Source of the DNA: Candidatus Rifleibacteriota bacterium
GTDB taxonomy: Bacteria; Riflebacteria; Ozemobacteria; Ozemobacterales; Ozemobacteraceae
Direction of reading: 5' to 3'
Assembly: GCA_029564115.1 (NCBI GenBank)
Contig: JAKQQP010000475.1
Location: 1-36,372 of the forward strand
DNA length: 36,372 nt
Shown: in pieces, positions 23,031 to 32,276 of the stretch
How positions within the stretch are numbered: the first letter of the stretch is position 1
How the letters are laid out: each line of letters starts with the position of its first letter
Program-made: the position numbers and the translations under genes
The notes under the pieces: model-generated
Told to the model about the DNA's origin: nothing
Databases searched by the model: none
The model's input: the letters and a program-made list of their open reading frames with translations, nothing else

Positions 23031-25481
23031 ATGGCACATTACAAGACACACAACAGCAACCGCAGCCGGTTGTTTTCGATATTATTTCTGCTTTTAGCAC
23101 TGACAACCGGGTTTGCTCACGCTCAGACCAGGGTGATAGAGCCGGGTGGCAATCCTTTCAAAAAACAGCCCCTGATACGCAATGTCCCGGCAAGTATTCC
23201 CGGTGCGCACGTGCTCCCGCCCAATCGCTCGTTGAACCGCAATCCCGGCATGCCAAACGTGGTCAGAGTTACCCCGGGAGAACAGGCTGCAAGCCAGAGT
23301 TCAGACGGCGCCGACATCAACGCCGCCGAAATCATTGAACCCTCTGAAGGCTCGGGATCTGACGAAATCGCTATAAATTTCGAAGCGGTAGATCTCATGA
23401 GTCTGGTGCGTTACATGAGTCAGGAAACCGGGCGCGGCTTTATCATCAATCAGCCCCTGCAAGGTGATGTCACCATTATTTCACCAGTCACTCTGAGCAA
23501 AGAAGAAGCCCTGGCAATGCTCGAGTCGATTCTGCAGGTCAGAGGTTACACAGCCGTTGCCTCCGGAAAAATGTTCAAAATTGTCGCCTTGAGCGATGCC
23601 AAGGTTGCGGGCACCGAAACCCGCACGGCCGGCGACCTTGACTCAATAAGCAATGATGACACCCTCATCACTCAGATTGTCCCACTCGAAAGAACTTCAG
23701 TGGAAGAGGCCAGCAAAATTCTGCAGAACCTTCTGCCCCGCGATGCCTCCATGCTCCTGTTTCCCCCGTCGAATACCATTGTTCTGACCGGCAGGTCGGT
23801 CAACATCAAACGTGCCCTGGAAGTATTGCTCGAACTCGAAAAGGGCCTTTTAAAACCGGGGCTCGATATCGTACCACTCAAATTTTCAGCGGCAGACGAC
23901 CTGAAGGCCCAACTGGAAAAAATAATTTCCAGCGGCGGGGTTGAACGCGATACAATTCGCGGCGGCGTTAATTTTATTGCCGATAAACGCAGCAACAGCC
24001 TTCTGGTGCTCACTTCCCCAGAAAATTTTACACGGGTAAGAAGCCTGATAGATCGTCTCGACACCTCTTCGACCGATTCCCGCCCTGAACTATCGCGCTT
24101 TTTTACCCTTAAATACGCTGACGAAAGCGATACCGCCAAACAACTCGAAGACATTCTCGGCTTCAGCCGCAAAGACAGATTAACTTCCGCTTCAGAGTCA
24201 GCCATGATCGAAACTACCAGAATTGTTCCGATCAAACGCACCCGATCTATCATGGTTACTGCTCGCTCAGAAGACATCATGAACCGCATAGAGCTACTTC
24301 TTGAACACCTCGACGCGCCTCCCGCCAAAGGTTCAGGTGATGTGAAAGTCATCAAAGTGGTCAATGCCGAGGCCAAAGTTCTGGCAGAAACACTGGCCAA
24401 GCTGGTTCAACAGCGAGAACAGGGCAGCACTGGTGAACGCAAAGAAATAGTGAGCTTTGTGGCCGAAGATCACACCAATTCGATCATTATGACCGGTCCG
24501 CCGCAGCAGTTTCCCCAGTATGAATCGATTCTGACCTCTCTCGACGTAATGCGGCACCAGATACTGGTAGAAGTTCTCATAACCGAAGTAAGTGGCCAAT
24601 TGACCCACAGTCTTGGCATCGAATGGAACGTCTTCGACTTCAACTCCGAAACCTGGCGTGCTTTTGGTGGCACAAACTATGGCATAAAAGGCAGCAACCC
24701 TCTTTCTAACAGTGGGTTTCAGGTTGGTTTGATCAAAGATGCCATCGACCCTGCCGCATTGGCAAATGGCGATGTCAATGCCCTGAGCAAAATAAAAGCA
24801 ATGGTCAAAGCATACAGCAACAATTCAAACTTCAAAATTCTTTCGGCCCCGCAGATTTTGAGCACCGACAACCAGGAAGCCAAAATTTCTGTGGGCGAAG
24901 TTGTCGCCCTGCCCCAGGGGTTCACCCAGGACAGGGATACCGGGCGCTTCGACCTGACCAATTTCAAGTATGAAGACGTGGGTATAGTTCTCGGTTTAAC
25001 CCCCCGGGTCAACTCTAATGAGCTGGTAACCCTTAAAATCAACCAGGAAATCAAAAAGCGGCAGGAAGAAAATCTTTATGAATTCAACGTGCCGGTATTG
25101 ACCAAAAGACAGATGGAAACGACAATTACCGTGCCAAATCACCGCACTATCGTTATCGGCGGCCTGATGCGCGAAGATAAAACCAAAGTCATCGAAAAAG
25201 TGCCGCTGTTGTCGAGCATTCCGATCATCGGAGAAGCTTTTAAAAACAGGCGTGACGTTACTCAAAAGACCAATCTGCTCGTGTTCATAACGCCTCATAT
25301 TCTCTCTACTCCTGATGAGGTTCTGAATTTTGAAGAAATGCGCGGCAGCACGAGCGAAGAAGAAAAACTTCAGGAAATGAAAAATCTTGCCGCCAAAAGA
25401 CAGGAACAACATACAAACCAATTCAGAGAACGGGCACAAAAAGCTTTCGAGCGACTGCGCACCGACATGGGAAGGCAATAA
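23031..25481 (+). CDS. gspD: T2SS secretin GspD
   Basis: Outer-membrane secretin forming the T2SS exit channel. 816 residues, longer than the usual 650-700. Signal peptide 1-31 (ends TTGFAHA). Residues about 32-110 are a linker, then the N0 domain at about 112-190 (IAINFEAVDLMSLVRYMSQE). Four N1-like domains follow, at about 212-272, 278-345, 355-430 and 436-507, one more than standard GspD. The secretin barrel at about 580-770 has NFKILSAPQILSTDNQEA, the VPVLTKR region, and VPLLSSIPIIGEAFKNR with TNLLVFITPHIL. A charged C-terminal tail may bind a pilotin. Followed after 16 bases by gspE. Confidence 0.95.
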   Translation: MAHYKTHNSNRSRLFSILFLLLALTTGFAHAQTRVIEPGGNPFKKQPLIRNVPASIPGAHVLPPNRSLNRNPGMPNVVRVTPGEQAASQSSDGADINAAEIIEPSEGSGSDEIAINFEAVDLMSLVRYMSQETGRGFIINQPLQGDVTIISPVTLSKEEALAMLESILQVRGYTAVASGKMFKIVALSDAKVAGTETRTAGDLDSISNDDTLITQIVPLERTSVEEASKILQNLLPRDASMLLFPPSNTIVLTGRSVNIKRALEVLLELEKGLLKPGLDIVPLKFSAADDLKAQLEKIISSGGVERDTIRGGVNFIADKRSNSLLVLTSPENFTRVRSLIDRLDTSSTDSRPELSRFFTLKYADESDTAKQLEDILGFSRKDRLTSASESAMIETTRIVPIKRTRSIMVTARSEDIMNRIELLLEHLDAPPAKGSGDVKVIKVVNAEAKVLAETLAKLVQQREQGSTGERKEIVSFVAEDHTNSIIMTGPPQQFPQYESILTSLDVMRHQILVEVLITEVSGQLTHSLGIEWNVFDFNSETWRAFGGTNYGIKGSNPLSNSGFQVGLIKDAIDPAALANGDVNALSKIKAMVKAYSNNSNFKILSAPQILSTDNQEAKISVGEVVALPQGFTQDRDTGRFDLTNFKYEDVGIVLGLTPRVNSNELVTLKINQEIKKRQEENLYEFNVPVLTKRQMETTITVPNHRTIVIGGLMREDKTKVIEKVPLLSSIPIIGEAFKNRRDVTQKTNLLVFITPHILSTPDEVLNFEEMRGSTSEEEKLQEMKNLAAKRQEQHTNQFRERAQKAFERLRTDMGRQ

Positions 25482-25497
25482 CCAGGTTTAAGAACAG

Positions 25498-27150
25498 ATG
25501 AAAAGCAGGCAAAAAATCGGGCAAATACTCGTCGGCCGCGGTGAAATAACTCCGGAAGTCCTCGATGAAATGCTTGACCTGCAAAGCAGAACGCCCGAAA
25601 AGCGCCTGCTCGGAGAAATGCTTGTCGACAACGGCTATATAGATGAATCCGCCCTTTTTTCGGCCCTGGCCGAACAATGGAGACTCGAATTCGCGCCAAC
25701 CCTCGACCCGGCTGACATCGACAGCGGTATTCTCGAATTGTTCCCGCTCGAACACCTGCGGCGCAATATGACTTTTCCCATGCATCAAAGCGAAGACTGC
25801 CTCTTCATCGCCTCTGCCAACCCCTTCAAGCCTGGCGTAATCGAAGAACTCAGCAGAAAATTCAAAAAACGCCTGCGCTTTGTGGTCATGCCACCGGCGG
25901 TAATAAGCAACGCCCTGAACGAAACTTACGGGCGCGGCCGGGATTCGCAGGAAATAATGGAAACCATCAGCATTGAAGGGGATATTGACGGCAACCTTGA
26001 AAGCTTCGAACCCGAAGACGTTCTTGAATCGGCCAACAAGGCTCCGGTTGTGCGCTTCGTCAACACCCTGATCTTTCAATCTCTGCGCGAAAGAGCATCT
26101 GACATACACCTGGAGCTCTCACCAGAAGGCTTTCGCATTCGTTTCAGAATAGACGGGGTTCTGGTTAACCGTTTTTCACCACCGCGCAAACTGCACGCTT
26201 CTGTAACTTCGCGCATCAAAATCATGGCCGGGCTCGACATTGCCGAACGCAGGCTCCCGCAAGACGGCAAAATAAGAGTCAGATTCGGTGACCGGGAGGT
26301 GGATATCCGTGTGAGTTCTGTGCCGTGCGCTCATGGTGAGCGCGTGGTAATGAGACTTCTCGACCGAAAAAGCGAACTGCTGACCCTTGAGCAGATGGGC
26401 ATGGACGCGGAAGTTCTCAGCATCTTCGACCGCCTGATCCGCCGACCGAACGGAATACTGCTTGTAACCGGACCGACTGGCTCAGGAAAAACCACAACTC
26501 TTTACGGGGCAATAATGCGCATCATCAGCCCGGATGTAAACATAATCACTCTCGAAGACCCTGTAGAATACGAACTGGCCGGCGCCAGCCAGATCCCGGT
26601 CAAGCCAAGAATAGGCTTTACTTTCGCGGCAGGTCTGCGCTCTATTCTGCGCCAGGACCCGGATGTAATTCTGGTCGGCGAAATCCGCGACGATGAAACC
26701 GCTTCTATGGCAATTCAGGCCAGTCTCACCGGGCATCTGGTTTTTTCGACACTGCACACAAACGACGCTGCTTCTGCAGCCGTGCGACTTATCGACATGA
26801 ACGTCGAACCATATCTCGTGGCATCGACACTTATCGGAGTTCTGGCACAACGGCTGGTCAGAAAACTATGCCCCGCCTGCCGCCAAAAAAACTCTGAAGC
26901 CGACTGGGCGGCTGAAGGCTGCAACGCCTGTTCTGGAACCGGATTTAAAGGTCGATGCGGCATTTACGAAATGATGGTCATAGATGAACACATTTCGGCA
27001 ATGATAGGCCGCAACGCTTCTCTCGAAGAAATACGTCAGCAGGCCCGCAAAAACGGCATGCTCAGCCTCTTCGAAAACGGACTCGACAAAGTGAAAGCAG
27101 GCATTACATCCAGGGCTGAAATAGAGCGCGTCTGCTGGCAGGGGGGCTGA
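25498..27150 (+). CDS. gspE: T2SS assembly ATPase GspE
   Basis: Cytoplasmic hexameric ATPase powering pseudopilus growth. 550 residues. N-terminal GspE/MshEN domain (IGQILVGRGEITPEVLDEM, about 5-145), then the catalytic core: Walker A GPTGSGKTTT at 325-334, Asp box TLEDPVEYEL, Walker B DVILVGEIRDDE, and His box GHLVFSTLHTNDA. A zinc-binding C-x2-C ... C-x2-C (Cys 458, 461, 475, 478) lies in the C-terminal domain, as in GspE. 16 bases after gspD, two bases before gspF. Confidence 0.96.
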   Translation: MKSRQKIGQILVGRGEITPEVLDEMLDLQSRTPEKRLLGEMLVDNGYIDESALFSALAEQWRLEFAPTLDPADIDSGILELFPLEHLRRNMTFPMHQSEDCLFIASANPFKPGVIEELSRKFKKRLRFVVMPPAVISNALNETYGRGRDSQEIMETISIEGDIDGNLESFEPEDVLESANKAPVVRFVNTLIFQSLRERASDIHLELSPEGFRIRFRIDGVLVNRFSPPRKLHASVTSRIKIMAGLDIAERRLPQDGKIRVRFGDREVDIRVSSVPCAHGERVVMRLLDRKSELLTLEQMGMDAEVLSIFDRLIRRPNGILLVTGPTGSGKTTTLYGAIMRIISPDVNIITLEDPVEYELAGASQIPVKPRIGFTFAAGLRSILRQDPDVILVGEIRDDETASMAIQASLTGHLVFSTLHTNDAASAAVRLIDMNVEPYLVASTLIGVLAQRLVRKLCPACRQKNSEADWAAEGCNACSGTGFKGRCGIYEMMVIDEHISAMIGRNASLEEIRQQARKNGMLSLFENGLDKVKAGITSRAEIERVCWQGG

Positions 27151-27152
27151 AA

Positions 27153-28352
27153 ATGCCGCTCTTCAAATTTCACGCCTATGACCGCGAGGGCAAAGAAACC
27201 AGCGGAATAATCGAAGCCGACGACATCGGTTCCGCCAGGCAGATTATTAAAAGCAGAGGTCTGGCCCCTTTTCAGATTGCCTCGAATGCAACTGCCGACG
27301 AACACGCTTTCGGTTCGGGCAACTTCAGTTTGACTGAACAGGCCAGGCTGGCACGCCAGCTTGCCGCACTTCTCAAAGGTGGAGTTACGCTCACCAAAGC
27401 GTTGAGCGGTATCGAAAACCAGCAGGCCTGGGAAAAGCGGCGCAACAGCCTCGTATCTCTACGTGAAGGCCTCGAAAAAGGCCGCGATCTCTCAGGTGTA
27501 CTGCATGAAATGAAAAATATTTTTTCCCCCGCCCTGCTGTCAGTGGTAAAGGTTGGTGAAACCACCGGGCGGCTGGACTTCGCCTTCACACAGATTTCAG
27601 CTCATCTCGAACGCGAACTCGACCATCGACGGCGCCTTACCGCTGCAATAGCTTACCCGGCCATAACCGCCATAATTTCAGTCGGTGTTCTCGCCTTTTT
27701 GATGGTTTATCTGGTGCCCGTCGTCGGTCGCATGTTTGCAGACGTTCAGGGCGAACTGCCCTGGATAACGCGCGGACTGATCGCCTTCAGCAATTTTTTC
27801 TCAGCCCACTGGGGCGTCATCGCCATCATCATGTTGGCCTCGGCAGCCTTGTTCAGGGTAGCAATGCATTTTGACGGCAGCAGAAGACAATTCGAAAAAA
27901 TTCAGCTCAAATTACCGATCTGGGGAAAATTCATCGAGGGCATGCGTATGGAAGCCTGGGCCCGCAGCCTTGCCATGATGATTCAATGTGGCGTAACTCT
28001 GCTCGAAAGCATCAAAGTTATCAGAGAAAACGAAACTTCGCTGCTGCAGAGCGAATCTCTTGCAATAGTCGAAAAAAGCCTCGAACGGGGGGTCTCTTTT
28101 TCTGAGGCATTAAAATCTTCCGGCGCCTTTCCTTTTTTTATGATACAAATGATAGAGGCAGGTGAAGCCTCGGGCGAACTTGCGCCGATGCTTTATTCGG
28201 CGGCAACTGAGCTTGAAGCCGAAAATCGTTCGCTCACGGAGCTGTTTTTGACCATTCTCGAGCCGCTTCTTATCGTAATCATGGGTTGTGCCGTCGGAGC
28301 CATAATGATCGGAGTTCTGCTGCCAATCTATGAAATGAACAGATTCATGTAA
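27153..28352 (+). CDS. gspF: T2SS inner-membrane platform protein GspF
   Basis: Polytopic inner-membrane protein that couples GspE to pseudopilus assembly. 399 residues with the family pattern: N-terminal FHAYDREGKETSGIIEADD, two GspF domains (about 65-190 and 265-390; first with RQLAALLKGGVTLTKALSG, second with ARSLAMMIQCGVTLLESIKV) and three membrane helices at about 165-190, 218-240 and 365-390. GGGGGG six bases before the ATG. Stop followed after nine bases by the phospholipase C-like gene. Confidence 0.96.
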   Translation: MPLFKFHAYDREGKETSGIIEADDIGSARQIIKSRGLAPFQIASNATADEHAFGSGNFSLTEQARLARQLAALLKGGVTLTKALSGIENQQAWEKRRNSLVSLREGLEKGRDLSGVLHEMKNIFSPALLSVVKVGETTGRLDFAFTQISAHLERELDHRRRLTAAIAYPAITAIISVGVLAFLMVYLVPVVGRMFADVQGELPWITRGLIAFSNFFSAHWGVIAIIMLASAALFRVAMHFDGSRRQFEKIQLKLPIWGKFIEGMRMEAWARSLAMMIQCGVTLLESIKVIRENETSLLQSESLAIVEKSLERGVSFSEALKSSGAFPFFMIQMIEAGEASGELAPMLYSAATELEAENRSLTELFLTILEPLLIVIMGCAVGAIMIGVLLPIYEMNRFM

Positions 28353-28361
28353 AGGCACCCG

Positions 28362-29303
28362 ATGAAATACCGCATTGTTTTATTGCTGTTTTTTGTAAGC
28401 TTTTGTGGGCCGCTGCTGGCCTGGTCTTACCACACACACCGCAAATTAACCGCCGATGCCGTCAGACTTATGCCTGAAGCCTTCAGAAACGAGTTCGCCG
28501 GTCATAAAGCGAGCTTCTTGAAGGGTGCAACCGACCCCGATACTTTGATCAAAGATTTTACCAATCACGTATATCACCCGGACGGCTCTATGGTTGACGG
28601 GCTATACCGCATTCAGGATCTCTTGCAAAATACGACAGCACTCATTCGCAGCAATGCCGGCCCCGAAAAAATTTCATACATGCTCGGGCTCATTTCTCAC
28701 TACGTAGCCGACCTGAATCAACCTCTGCACACAGCAGGAAGCGAGCGTGATGCCGGCGAATCAGAGTATCACACAAAATATGAGCGCGACCTTAACCCGC
28801 ACCTCAAAAATCTTGCCGCTCCTCAAACCACCTGGCGCCCGGTTACAGATATCGAGCAGAGGGTAAAAGAAATGACAGCGGTCGCGAACCGCGATTATGA
28901 CGCCATCGGCAGGGCATATCAACGTGGAAATGGGCTTTCTGAAGTTATGGAAATAACTGAAAGGCAGCTGGCAGCAGCCACGACCAATATCGTCGATTTC
29001 TGGCTGGGAGCTTATCTCGCTGCCGGGCGCGATCTTACCATCCCGGTGCCTTCCATCAGCCCTTCTTCTGCAGACACAACTGATTGGAACAGTGAAGAGC
29101 CCGCAACGAAAGCAGCAGCCGACCAGATCAACATCAATACTGCCACCGAAGCGCAGCTGGCCTCTTTTTTCAATATAGAGGTCGTCAAAGCACGCCGCAT
29201 CGTGGCGGCGAGGCCCTTCAGTTCCGCTTACGATCTGGCCCGGGTGCAGGGTTTCACTGTTCATTTCGTTAAAAGACATCGAGATAGAATCAAGCTCAAA
29301 TAG
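28362..29303 (+). CDS. Exported zinc-dependent phospholipase C-like protein with ComEA-type HhH tail
   Basis: Signal peptide 1-20 ends LLA, giving a mature N-terminal Trp (W21), which is itself a zinc ligand in bacterial PLC. Other ligands of the family appear in order: H24/H26, D58/D60 in GATDPDT, H69 in NHVYHPDG, then H113, D117, H123 in HYVADLNQPLH, and H137, E141 in YHTKYE. This closely follows B. cereus PLC spacing. S1/P1 nuclease is the related alternative. The last ~60 residues are a ComEA-like helix-hairpin-helix (ININTATEAQLASFFNIEVVKARRIV), a DNA-binding unit not normal in PLC. Nine bases after gspF, so it is probably a T2SS-linked secreted product. Confidence 0.8.
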   Translation: MKYRIVLLLFFVSFCGPLLAWSYHTHRKLTADAVRLMPEAFRNEFAGHKASFLKGATDPDTLIKDFTNHVYHPDGSMVDGLYRIQDLLQNTTALIRSNAGPEKISYMLGLISHYVADLNQPLHTAGSERDAGESEYHTKYERDLNPHLKNLAAPQTTWRPVTDIEQRVKEMTAVANRDYDAIGRAYQRGNGLSEVMEITERQLAAATTNIVDFWLGAYLAAGRDLTIPVPSISPSSADTTDWNSEEPATKAAADQININTATEAQLASFFNIEVVKARRIVAARPFSSAYDLARVQGFTVHFVKRHRDRIKLK

Positions 29304-29385
29304 CCATACGCAGTATTTTTTCATTAAAAAAGCATAAATATCTGCCGATAGCAGGTTACTGAAAATATGTCCCTGGAGGGCGCCA

Positions 29386-30576
29386 ATGCTTATCGGTAAA
29401 AAAGAATTCATCGCCGGGCTTATGCTGGCCGCTTTTACCATCTCTTCCACAGCCGAAATAGCCTCTCTGCATGCTGCCGGCAAAATGCGGCTGCGCAAAG
29501 AAATAAACTTTGCCCAGCAGATCGGCATGTATGATGCAACGCAATTGAACAAAAAGATGCTTGAAGCGCCTGTCACCGCCCAGGCATTCAACAGGGGCCT
29601 CGGCGGTGTATTGGTCGAAAGTGGTCTGGTTGCCAACTTCGATCTGAAAGAACTGTCGGCCCTCGGAATTATCAAGGCCGCGAAAGCGGAAAAGACCATA
29701 TCTCGCCGTGAAGCCTGCGAGTCGATGCTGCGGGGGATCATGCATGGCTGGAACAATGAATTGCTACAAAGACCAGCCATTGAAGCCACACTGAGTTTTC
29801 GCGACTGGCACCCGGAAGAAAAATACCGCGAAAGTCTGACATTCGCCATAACTTCCGGGCTGGTGCAGGGTTCTACAAATGGGCAGTTCAGGCCTGACGA
29901 CAACCTCAAGGTCAAAGAAGCTCTGCTGCTGCTGAAAAGGTTCTACGACCTCTCGACCGCAAACAAGATACCGACACGCATCACCCTTTTCGAAGACGTA
30001 ATGCAGGATCATTACATGACCGCCCCCCTGCTCAACCTTCGCAAAGCCGGTGCTTTCGACCTGACCAATCTTGGTAGAGTCTTGAATGGAACCGGACCGA
30101 TCTCGACCAAAGATCTGAGCCTGGTCATTCAGGGTATTCTTGGCCGCCTCGACAAAACTTCTTATCTTGCAAGAGTTCAAAACCTTGAACGGCAGAGCAG
30201 AAGCAATGAAGCCACCAGAAATCTGCTGGCCTGCATGGGTGCTGTTCTGACTCAAGCCTTACCACACAGCGAAACGAACAACCATATTCTTTATTCAGAC
30301 GTCAAAAACGGCGGCTCGGTCGACAAATCACTGTCGATACTTGCAAAAGCCGGAATCAGAATGGGTTACAACAACAACCGCTTCAAGGGTTCCGAAAAAG
30401 TGACACGTTTTGAAGCTCTTGGGCTCATCAACCGTATCATCACTGAACTTGAGCCAGAGCCGATAAAAATAAGCGACGACAGCAAAAGCGCAACACGCGA
30501 AGACTTCGAAACACTTAAAAAACTTCTGATTGAACGCCGCGAGCGAGTCAGAAAAATCCTCAATCGCGAAGCATAA
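29386..30576 (+). CDS. SLH-domain exported protein
   Basis: 396 residues. A hydrophobic N-terminal segment at about 8-24 looks like a signal peptide. Two clear S-layer homology repeats: residues 138-184 (FRDWHPEEKYRESLTFAI, then GSTNGQFRPDDNLKVKEALLLL) and 301-352 (YSDVKNGGSVDKSLSIL, then MGYNNNRFKGSEKVTRFEAL). The regions about 36-115 and 190-260 may be degenerate repeats. A basic, coiled C-terminal tail rich in Arg/Glu ends the protein. SLH domains bind cell-wall or surface polymers. GGAGG lies six bases before ATG. The end overlaps the convergent TPR gene by 17 bases. Exact role unknown. Confidence 0.8.
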   Translation: MLIGKKEFIAGLMLAAFTISSTAEIASLHAAGKMRLRKEINFAQQIGMYDATQLNKKMLEAPVTAQAFNRGLGGVLVESGLVANFDLKELSALGIIKAAKAEKTISRREACESMLRGIMHGWNNELLQRPAIEATLSFRDWHPEEKYRESLTFAITSGLVQGSTNGQFRPDDNLKVKEALLLLKRFYDLSTANKIPTRITLFEDVMQDHYMTAPLLNLRKAGAFDLTNLGRVLNGTGPISTKDLSLVIQGILGRLDKTSYLARVQNLERQSRSNEATRNLLACMGAVLTQALPHSETNNHILYSDVKNGGSVDKSLSILAKAGIRMGYNNNRFKGSEKVTRFEALGLINRIITELEPEPIKISDDSKSATREDFETLKKLLIERRERVRKILNREA

Positions 30577-31525
30577 AGCGCGACAGAACGAACATAAAAC
30601 AAACAAGCAGACCCGCTGCAACCGTTCGGGAAACCGGCGAAGGCAGCGGGTCGTCATTTTTGCCTTCGGCGTGACAACCGCAATTCTCGCTATGTTCATG
30701 AACCTGAGCCTGACCTGGTGCTGTCGCCATATCTATGGAATTCTCAACCGACATAAAAGGCGGAAACGTCACTTCAGGCAAAACCCCATGATCACGATAA
30801 TGACCAAGAGTTGAAGCAAGAAGATCGTTGTCGGAAGCGGCTTTTTCAGGATGCGAGCTCTGCCAGGCCACCAAAGCCTTTTCTGGCCGACCAAGTTCAA
30901 GATACAGTCTTGCAAGCAGGGTCTGGTAAGATGCTTCATTAAAAGCCGGGTCAGATGATATAGACAAAGAGCTTTTTCCAGACAAAGTCAGGGCTTTCTC
31001 AAGATATTTCGCGGCCGAGATCATGATATTTTTATCGGGCTTATCGCCGGCAAAAAGTTTCAGCCAGGCAATGGCTGCATACATTTCGTGCAGTGCGGCA
31101 TTTTCGCTGTTTACCAGAATTCCCTGTTGCAGAACCTTCAGCCCGGCTTCATGCTGACCGGGCAGGCCGGCGAGACACCTTGCCAGCAGCTGATATGGCG
31201 CAAGTTCTTCGGGCATGATGGCTATGACGAGTTGAAGAAGGGGCACTATATCAGAATTACCGGCATAAGAACCTGCCTGGTATTTCTGCCCGCTGCCCGG
31301 GAACGGGCCACGATGCATCAGCAGGTCAGCCCGGGCCCAATAACGGGCCGCAACAAACGAACGCAAACGTTCAGGCACAAACTGCTGCAGAATGCTACGG
31401 TTGTCTGTCGATGTCTGTTTTTGCGCAATATTGTTTTTGCCAACCCAGTTACAGGTCACCGACAGACTCAACAAAAAAGCGATGACAAAAACGACCCGGC
31501 AATCAGCATGTTTTAACCTTGTCAT
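30560..31525 (-). CDS. TPR membrane protein with two terminal helices and His/Cys motif
   Basis: 321 residues of unknown function. Transmembrane helix near the N-terminus (about 10-28) and another at the very C-terminus (about 300-318). The middle is helical with TPR-like repeats (LAPYQLLARCLAGLPGQHEA; YQTLLARLYLELGRPEKALV). Just before the last helix is HEHSENCGCH (276-285), a cluster of four to five potential metal ligands. Last gene after the ABC transporter, separated from it by one base, so it may serve the transporter's function. The tail overlaps the convergent SLH gene. Confidence 0.7.
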   Translation of the reverse strand: MTRLKHADCRVVFVIAFLLSLSVTCNWVGKNNIAQKQTSTDNRSILQQFVPERLRSFVAARYWARADLLMHRGPFPGSGQKYQAGSYAGNSDIVPLLQLVIAIMPEELAPYQLLARCLAGLPGQHEAGLKVLQQGILVNSENAALHEMYAAIAWLKLFAGDKPDKNIMISAAKYLEKALTLSGKSSLSISSDPAFNEASYQTLLARLYLELGRPEKALVAWQSSHPEKAASDNDLLASTLGHYRDHGVLPEVTFPPFMSVENSIDMATAPGQAQVHEHSENCGCHAEGKNDDPLPSPVSRTVAAGLLVCFMFVLSRFMLRD

Positions 31526-31526
31526 C

Positions 31527-32276
31527 TCAAAGATCTTTCTTCTGCAGAATCATACCGGCACACAACAGATAAAAAAACGTCTGCAGCAACGCATAGCTGG
31601 TTATGCCGAGCACTGTTGCCAGGCTGGGTACGGCAAACCAGTTATCACGAAAAAGCCCGGTATCGGGCAGAAAAGCAAGCATAAAAGCTGTCGGCAGGGC
31701 GGTCAGTCGGCCATACGCCTCAGACAAGGACAAAAGAAGGTTGCAGTTGTGCCCGGCAAAATAAACCAGCAACAAACTGCCAAATGCCGATAATCTGGTC
31801 ATAAAAACGGCAAAAAGCTGAAAAACAGCCGCAAACATCGCGTATTCAAAAAAGACCAGCAGAGCCGTAAAAAGCAGCGAGAAAAACCATTCTCCTTCGC
31901 TCATGCGCAGCAGAAATACGAGTCCGACACCGGTCACAAGCAATGAAAAGAAAAGCACCAGAGCGACTCCAAGAAATTTTCCGATGACAAAAATTCTGCG
32001 GTCACGCAGGCGGCTCAAAAAAAACCATGGCAAACGCTGCTCAACGGGCCAATAAAAATGTTCGATACCAAGAATCAGGATGAGAACGCCGGACAGAAAG
32101 CTCATCAGACTGCCACCGATATCGGCCAGAAAACCAGTCTGAAAACCAGGGTTGGAGGTTTCAAACAACCAGGCGGCATAAAACAGGGGCAACATCAGAA
32201 GCAGCAGCGCCAGCATAAAATTACTGCGCCAGGCTTTTAAAAAAACCAGACGGCCGATGGTGAGTATCTGCTTCAT
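31527..32276 (-). CDS. ABC transporter permease (ABC-2 like)
   Basis: 249 residues, strongly hydrophobic, with about six membrane segments (roughly 15-37, 55-75, 97-122, 132-155, 165-185, 220-243). RLVFLKAWRSNFML at the N-terminus and the overall pattern resemble ABC-2 type permeases, which pair with a single ATPase. The ATG overlaps the ATPase stop by four bases. No substrate-binding protein is nearby, so this is probably an exporter; substrate unknown. Confidence 0.75.
   Translation of the reverse strand: MKQILTIGRLVFLKAWRSNFMLALLLLMLPLFYAAWLFETSNPGFQTGFLADIGGSLMSFLSGVLILILGIEHFYWPVEQRLPWFFLSRLRDRRIFVIGKFLGVALVLFFSLLVTGVGLVFLLRMSEGEWFFSLLFTALLVFFEYAMFAAVFQLFAVFMTRLSAFGSLLLVYFAGHNCNLLLSLSEAYGRLTALPTAFMLAFLPDTGLFRDNWFAVPSLATVLGITSYALLQTFFYLLCAGMILQKKDL

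Noticed and set aside
24996..25478. 160-codon open frame opposite gspD
   Set aside because: No ribosome site or family resemblance; it is a shadow of the secretin gene, as are many other antisense frames across the T2SS and treYZS genes.
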